Positions 60,326 through 64,000 of a DNA stretch of 64,000 nt are shown piece by piece (the first letter of the stretch is position 1; the number at the start of each line of letters is the position of its first letter). The translations under genes were made by a program, and so were the position numbers. Source of the stretch: Mycolicibacterium thermoresistibile. Lineage in GTDB: Bacteria; Actinomycetota; Actinomycetes; Mycobacteriales; Mycobacteriaceae. The stretch covers positions 4,278,001 to 4,342,000 of the forward strand of contig NZ_LT906483.1 of the NCBI RefSeq assembly GCF_900187065.1, in the 5' to 3' direction. The notes below the pieces were generated by a model. It ran no database searches. It was not told the origin of the DNA and saw nothing but the letters and a program-made list of their open reading frames with translations.

Positions 60326-61248
60326 TCCGACGGTGTCACCCCGATGACCCGGCGGAAGTGGTGGCGTAACAAGGTGGTGCTGCCGAATCCGCACCGGGCG
60401 GCGATCCGGTGGATGTCCAGATCGGTCTCCTCCAGCAGTCGGCGGGCGTAGAGCACCCGCTGATCGGTGACCCATTGCATCGGGGTGCGGCCGGTCTCCT
60501 CGACGAACCGTCGCGCGAAGGTGCGCGGCGACATGTTGGCCCGCCGCGCCAGCGACGCCACCGTATGCGTCTTGTCGAGGTTGCTCAGGATCCAATCGAG
60601 GTGGGGAGCAAAGCCTTCCGAGTGCCGAACCGGTATCGGCTGATCGATGAACTGTCGCTGCCCGCCGTCTCGTTGTGGCGGCACCACCATGTGCCGGGCG
60701 ATCGTGTTGGTGACCTCGCTGCCCAGTTCGCGGCGCACCAGGTGCAGGCACGCGTCGATCCCGGCGGCGGTGCCGGCGCTGGTGATGAGGTCGCCGTCGT
60801 CGACGTAGAGCACGTTGCGGTCCACCCGCGCGGTCGGATAGCGGCGCGCCAACTCCTCGGTGAGACCCCAGTGGGTGGTGCACGGCCGGCCGTCGAGCAG
60901 GCCGGCCGCGCCGGCCAGGAACGCCCCCGAGCACACCGTGAGGATGATCGCCCCGGCGTCGGCGGCGGCGCGCACCGCGTCCAACGCCTCGGGCAGGTAG
61001 TCGTCCTGACGGATCGCCGGGATCGCCACCAGGTCGGCCCCGGCGAGTCCGTCCAGCCCGGAGTCGGGGGTGAGGGTGGCCCCGAACGAGGTGCGCACCG
61101 GTTGACCGGCCCGCGGCCCGCACACCGTGAAATCGACAGGCGGGACACCGTCGTCGGTGCGATCCACCCCGAACACTTCGCAGATCACCCCGAACTCGAA
61201 GATCGCCAGACCGTCGAGCACCAGTGCCGCCACCCTCCGCAAGGCCAT
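60253..61248 (-). CDS. GlxA-type transcription regulator (DJ-1/PfpI domain plus AraC helix-turn-helix)
   Basis: Protein of 331 residues. Residues 5-170 form a DJ-1/PfpI-like domain with the nucleophile elbow ILTVCSGAFLAG. Residues 215-318 form an AraC-type DNA-binding domain (VASLARRANMSPRTFARRF and IHRIAARCGFGSTTLLRHHF). The ligand is unknown. It is not present at this place in M. tuberculosis, where PE_PGRS58 lies. It converges on mutY with a 73-bp overlap. Confidence 0.9.
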   Translation of the reverse strand: MALRRVAALVLDGLAIFEFGVICEVFGVDRTDDGVPPVDFTVCGPRAGQPVRTSFGATLTPDSGLDGLAGADLVAIPAIRQDDYLPEALDAVRAAADAGAIILTVCSGAFLAGAAGLLDGRPCTTHWGLTEELARRYPTARVDRNVLYVDDGDLITSAGTAAGIDACLHLVRRELGSEVTNTIARHMVVPPQRDGGQRQFIDQPIPVRHSEGFAPHLDWILSNLDKTHTVASLARRANMSPRTFARRFVEETGRTPMQWVTDQRVLYARRLLEETDLDIHRIAARCGFGSTTLLRHHFRRVIGVTPSDYRRRFACGSTTSGSTESGAEVTD

Positions 61249-61296
61249 GGCAGCATCTTATCGATGAGGCAGAAACCTGCCACCGCACGCGGTGTG

Positions 61297-62091
61297 TCAG
61301 CGGCCGGCGCACTCCGCGAACTCGGCCAGAAACGCCTCCACCGCTGCCCGGTAGGCCTCCGGGGCGTCGTCGTGGATCAGATGCCCCGCACCCGGGACCG
61401 CGACGTGTCGGGCGCAGTGACCGCACTCGGCCATCCGGCGCATCTGCCCGGGCGGGGTGACCGAGTCACCGGCTTCGATGAGCAACGCCGGCACCCGCAC
61501 CGACCGCCACTGCTCCCAGTACTCGCGCACCCCCCATTCGGCGGCGATCTCGATCCAGAACCTCGGCTGGCCGTGCAACCGCCAACCGGTGTCGGTGCGG
61601 TCGAAAGCCTCCAGGAAGTACCGCCCGGCGATCGGCCCGAACTCGTCGTAAACCTGCTGCTCGGAATGGAATTCGACGGGAAGGGCGTGCAGCCACGGCT
61701 CCCACGGCCCGGTGGTGCGGCCGCGGAAGTCCGGCGCCATGTCCTCCACCACCACGGCGCTGACCAGGTCCGGCCGGGCAGCGGCCAGACACCAGCTGTG
61801 CAGGCCGCCCATCGAATGGCCGATCAAAATCGCCGGCCCGCCGAGTTCCCCGACCGCCGCGGCGAGATCGTCGACGAACCGTTCGGTGCTGATCGGGTGC
61901 GGATCGAGGACATCCCGGCCCCGGTGCCACGGCGCGTCATAGGTGTGGACCGGGCCGAATCGGGCCAGCCACGGCACCTGGCGCGACCAGGTGCTGCCCC
62001 GCCCCATCAGCCCGTGCACCAGCACCAGCGGCGGGCCGCCGGACGCGCCGCCACACGCGGTCAACAGGGAACCGGTCACGGCAGACATCAT
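61297..62091 (-). CDS. Alpha/beta hydrolase (Rv3591c type)
   Basis: Protein of 264 residues with oxyanion region LVHGLMGRGSTW, nucleophile elbow LIGHSMGGLHSW, an acid candidate in LIEAGDSV and the catalytic histidine in PGAGHLIHDD. Position next to mhuD equals Rv3591c. Two adjacent ATGs start the frame. Substrate not known. Confidence 0.85.
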   Translation of the reverse strand: MMSAVTGSLLTACGGASGGPPLVLVHGLMGRGSTWSRQVPWLARFGPVHTYDAPWHRGRDVLDPHPISTERFVDDLAAAVGELGGPAILIGHSMGGLHSWCLAAARPDLVSAVVVEDMAPDFRGRTTGPWEPWLHALPVEFHSEQQVYDEFGPIAGRYFLEAFDRTDTGWRLHGQPRFWIEIAAEWGVREYWEQWRSVRVPALLIEAGDSVTPPGQMRRMAECGHCARHVAVPGAGHLIHDDAPEAYRAAVEAFLAEFAECAGR

Positions 62092-62150
62092 GCCGAGGAC
62101 CCCGCCCCGCGGACCGAACCGCCCTGCCCGGAACCGGTAACCTGATCCGC

Positions 62151-62468
62151 ATGGCCGTGGTGAAGATCAACGCAATCGAAGTCCCGCCCAACGCCGGGCC
62201 CGAACTGGAGAAGCGGTTCGCGAACCGGGCGCATGCCGTGGACAAGCAGCCCGGGTTCCTCGGGTTCCAGTTGTTGCGGCCGGTCAAGGGCGAGAACCGG
62301 TACTTCGTCGTCACCAAGTGGGAGTCCGAGGAGGCGTTCCAGGCCTGGGCCACCGGACCGGCCATCGAAGCCCACGCCGGTGAACACCGCAACCCGGTGG
62401 CGACCGGGGCGTCGCTGCTGGAATTCGAGGTCGTGCTCGACGTTGCCGGAAGCGGCGCCGACGAGTAA
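62151..62468 (+). CDS. mhuD: Heme-degrading monooxygenase MhuD
   Basis: Dimeric ABM-fold enzyme of 105 residues, nearly identical to Rv3592. The asparagine in VVKINAIEV, the tryptophan in FQAWATGPAI and the heme-ligand histidine in EAHAGEH are present. It opens heme to mycobilin and releases iron. Divergent from the hydrolase gene across 59 bp; its end overlaps lpqF by 26 bp. Confidence 0.94.
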   Translation: MAVVKINAIEVPPNAGPELEKRFANRAHAVDKQPGFLGFQLLRPVKGENRYFVVTKWESEEAFQAWATGPAIEAHAGEHRNPVATGASLLEFEVVLDVAGSGADE

Positions 62469-63816
62469 CGCCCGGCGGTCACGACGGCTCATCGGCCTGC
62501 TGGCCGCCGCTGTCCTGACCGCTGCCTCAGCCGGGGCCTGTGCCGACCGCGGCACGCCGCCGGCCGATGCCGCCTACGGCACCCACATCCCCACCGGCAC
62601 CCCGCAGGGTCTGCGGGCCAAGCAGACCATGGACATGCTGAACTCCGACTGGCCGATCGGCGAGCCCTCGGTCAGCACCCTGGCGGCGCCCGAGCACGTC
62701 GCCGAGGTCACCGAGAGCATGGAGACGCTCTGGTGGGACCGGCCGATCACGCTCACCGCGGTCGACATCGGAGCCGGCACCGCCACCCTGCGGGTGCGCA
62801 ACTCCTACGGCGCCGAACAGGACATCGAACTGCGCGTCGACGACGAGAGCCTCGTCGACCAGTTCGAGGTGACCCTGCGCCCGCCCACGATCGAGAACTG
62901 GGCGGACATCGACACCGAGCTGACCGAATCCGGGGCCCGGTACTCCTATCAGGTGTCCAGGGTGCTCCCGGCCCCGGGTGGCCGGCGGTGCGAACCGATC
63001 GCCGGCGCCAACACCGACCTGTCGCTGCCGCTCGCCTCCATCTTCAAGTTGTACGTGCTGTTGGCCGTCGCTGAGGCGGTGCGGGCCGGCACCCTGGACT
63101 GGGACGACCGGCTGACCGTCACCGAGCGGGCCAAGGCGGTCGGCTCGGCCGCACTGGACCATCTTCCGCCCGGCGCGCAGATCTCGGTGCGCGAGGCCGC
63201 CCAGCAGATGATCTCGGCCAGCGACAACATGACCACAGATCTGCTGATCGGCCGGCTGGGCACCGACGCGGTGGAACGCGCGCTGGTCGCCGCGGGCCAT
63301 CACGATCCGGCCAGCATGACGCCGTTCCCCACCATGCACGAGCTGTTCTCGGTCGGCTGGGGTGAACCCGACCTGCGGGAGCAGTGGCAACACGCCTCCC
63401 CACAGGACCGGGCCGAGTTGTTACGGCAGGTCAGCTCCCGGCCCTACCGGCCGGATCCCCAACGCACCCACACCCCGGCGTCGAACTACGGCGCCGAATG
63501 GTTCGGCACCGCCAAGGACATCTGCCGGGTACACATCGCCCTGCAGGAGGCCGCCGTGGGACCGGCGGCGCCGGTCCGCGACATCCTGTCGGCCATTCCC
63601 GGGGTGTCGGTGGACCGGTCCACGTGGACCTACATCGCCGCCAAGGGCGGCAACCTGCCCGGTGATCTGACGTTCAGTTGGTACGCGGTCGATCACACCG
63701 GCCAGCCGTGGGTGGTGAGTTTCCAGCTGAACTGGCCGCAGTACCGCAGCAAGACCGCCGCCGGCTGGCTGCTGTCGATCGTGCATCAGGCGTTCGAACT
63801 CATCCCGGTCGGATGA
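62443..63816 (+). CDS. lpqF: Lipoprotein LpqF with serine beta-lactamase-like domain
   Basis: Protein of about 457 residues. Signal sequence LIGLLAAAVLTAASAGAC gives a lipobox-like cysteine. The C-terminal half is a penicillin-recognising fold with all three boxes: SIFK (SxxK) in LPLASIFKLYVL, SDN in ISASDNMTTD and KGG in IAAKGGNLPG. It could be a D,D-peptidase, esterase or beta-lactamase. The TTG at 62443 overlaps mhuD and gives the length expected from Rv3593. Confidence 0.85.
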   Translation: MPEAAPTSNARRSRRLIGLLAAAVLTAASAGACADRGTPPADAAYGTHIPTGTPQGLRAKQTMDMLNSDWPIGEPSVSTLAAPEHVAEVTESMETLWWDRPITLTAVDIGAGTATLRVRNSYGAEQDIELRVDDESLVDQFEVTLRPPTIENWADIDTELTESGARYSYQVSRVLPAPGGRRCEPIAGANTDLSLPLASIFKLYVLLAVAEAVRAGTLDWDDRLTVTERAKAVGSAALDHLPPGAQISVREAAQQMISASDNMTTDLLIGRLGTDAVERALVAAGHHDPASMTPFPTMHELFSVGWGEPDLREQWQHASPQDRAELLRQVSSRPYRPDPQRTHTPASNYGAEWFGTAKDICRVHIALQEAAVGPAAPVRDILSAIPGVSVDRSTWTYIAAKGGNLPGDLTFSWYAVDHTGQPWVVSFQLNWPQYRSKTAAGWLLSIVHQAFELIPVG

Positions 63817-63837
63817 CCGCGCCATCCGGGCGGCCGC

Positions 63838-64000
63838 AGCGTCCGCCCGGTGTACGCTCTCACTGCCGCGGTGACGGGAACCCGGTGGGAATCCGGGGCG
63901 GCCCTCGCCACTGTGAGCGGGAAGTCGGTGTTCTCGATGCCACTGCCGGCGCGCACGCGCAGGTGGGAAGGCGAATACCGGCGTTCCGGCGCATCTCGAC
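63838..64000 (+). ncRNA. Cobalamin riboswitch (continues past the window)
   Basis: The stretch contains the conserved series GGGAACCCGGTGGGAATCCG, GCCCTCGCCACTGTGAGCGG, ATGCCACTG and GGGAAGGCGAATACCGGC in the right order and spacing for an adenosylcobalamin riboswitch. It starts just after lpqF and reads rightward, so it should control a gene beyond base 64000, probably for cobalamin synthesis, cobalt uptake or a B12-independent isoenzyme. Confidence 0.9.

Noticed and set aside
59309..61426. 705-codon reverse open frame over mutY and the GlxA regulator
   Set aside because: Composition is that of a frame shadow (Arg/Gly/His-rich) and it covers two well-supported genes.
1..64000. tRNA, rRNA genes and CRISPR arrays
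   Set aside because: None seen by eye; short repeats present are tandem or palindromic and lack regular spacers.

Overview
The window is GC-rich actinobacterial chromosome from a rapid-growing Mycobacterium (Mycolicibacterium type). The diagnosis rests on gene order that closely follows M. tuberculosis Rv3545c to Rv3593, on KstR/KstR2 operators, and on MspA porins, which slow growers lack. No rRNA, tRNA or CRISPR was seen.

Region 1 (1-10591) and region 3 (20449-37630, 39832-42877) are the cholesterol/sterol catabolism cluster. KstR-type genes act on side chain and rings A/B: cyp125, fadA5, hsaADCB, kshB, fadE34, kstR. KstR2-type genes act on rings C/D (the HIP pathway): two SDRs, echA20, ipdABC, fadA6, kstR2, ipdF, fadE30, fadD3, fadE31-33. 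Five sites fit TNNAACNNGTTNNA (one with a single mismatch) and two sites fit ANCAAGNNCTTGNT. All seven lie in the divergent promoter regions where KstR and KstR2 would be expected. The hsa operon carries an MFS transporter and an SDR where M. tuberculosis has nat.

Region 2 (10592-20448) is an accessory island splitting the KstR2 regulon between ipdC and fadA6. It holds a satD-like gene with three operator-like sites spaced exactly 28 bp and a membrane partner; an IS481-family element inserted at the partner's stop codon; an NDMA-type alcohol dehydrogenase and a membrane protein; then, between two copies of a 66-bp palindromic repeat, a relic pseudogene, a frameshifted ISL3 element, an ISL3 fragment and a type-VII-secretion-like cassette (frameshifted WXG100 gene, 478-aa effector-like protein, two low-GC membrane proteins). 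A second effector-like cassette (WXG-like protein with a DUF6973-like C terminus plus two tandem paralogous lipoproteins) sits at 37655-39746.

Region 4 (42878-50899) is metal and surface biology: a palindromic Zur-type operator, a znuABC-type zinc importer, bluB (lower ligand of vitamin B12), two tandem mspA-family porins, pxpA, an MBL-fold protein and an ArsB-like permease.

Region 5 (50924-64000) is conserved housekeeping: rRNA methyltransferase, cysS, ispF, carD, lpqE, radA, disA, canB, mutY, a GlxA-type regulator, an alpha/beta hydrolase, mhuD and lpqF. ispD, normally between ispF and carD, is absent here. The window ends inside a cobalamin riboswitch whose target gene lies beyond position 64000.
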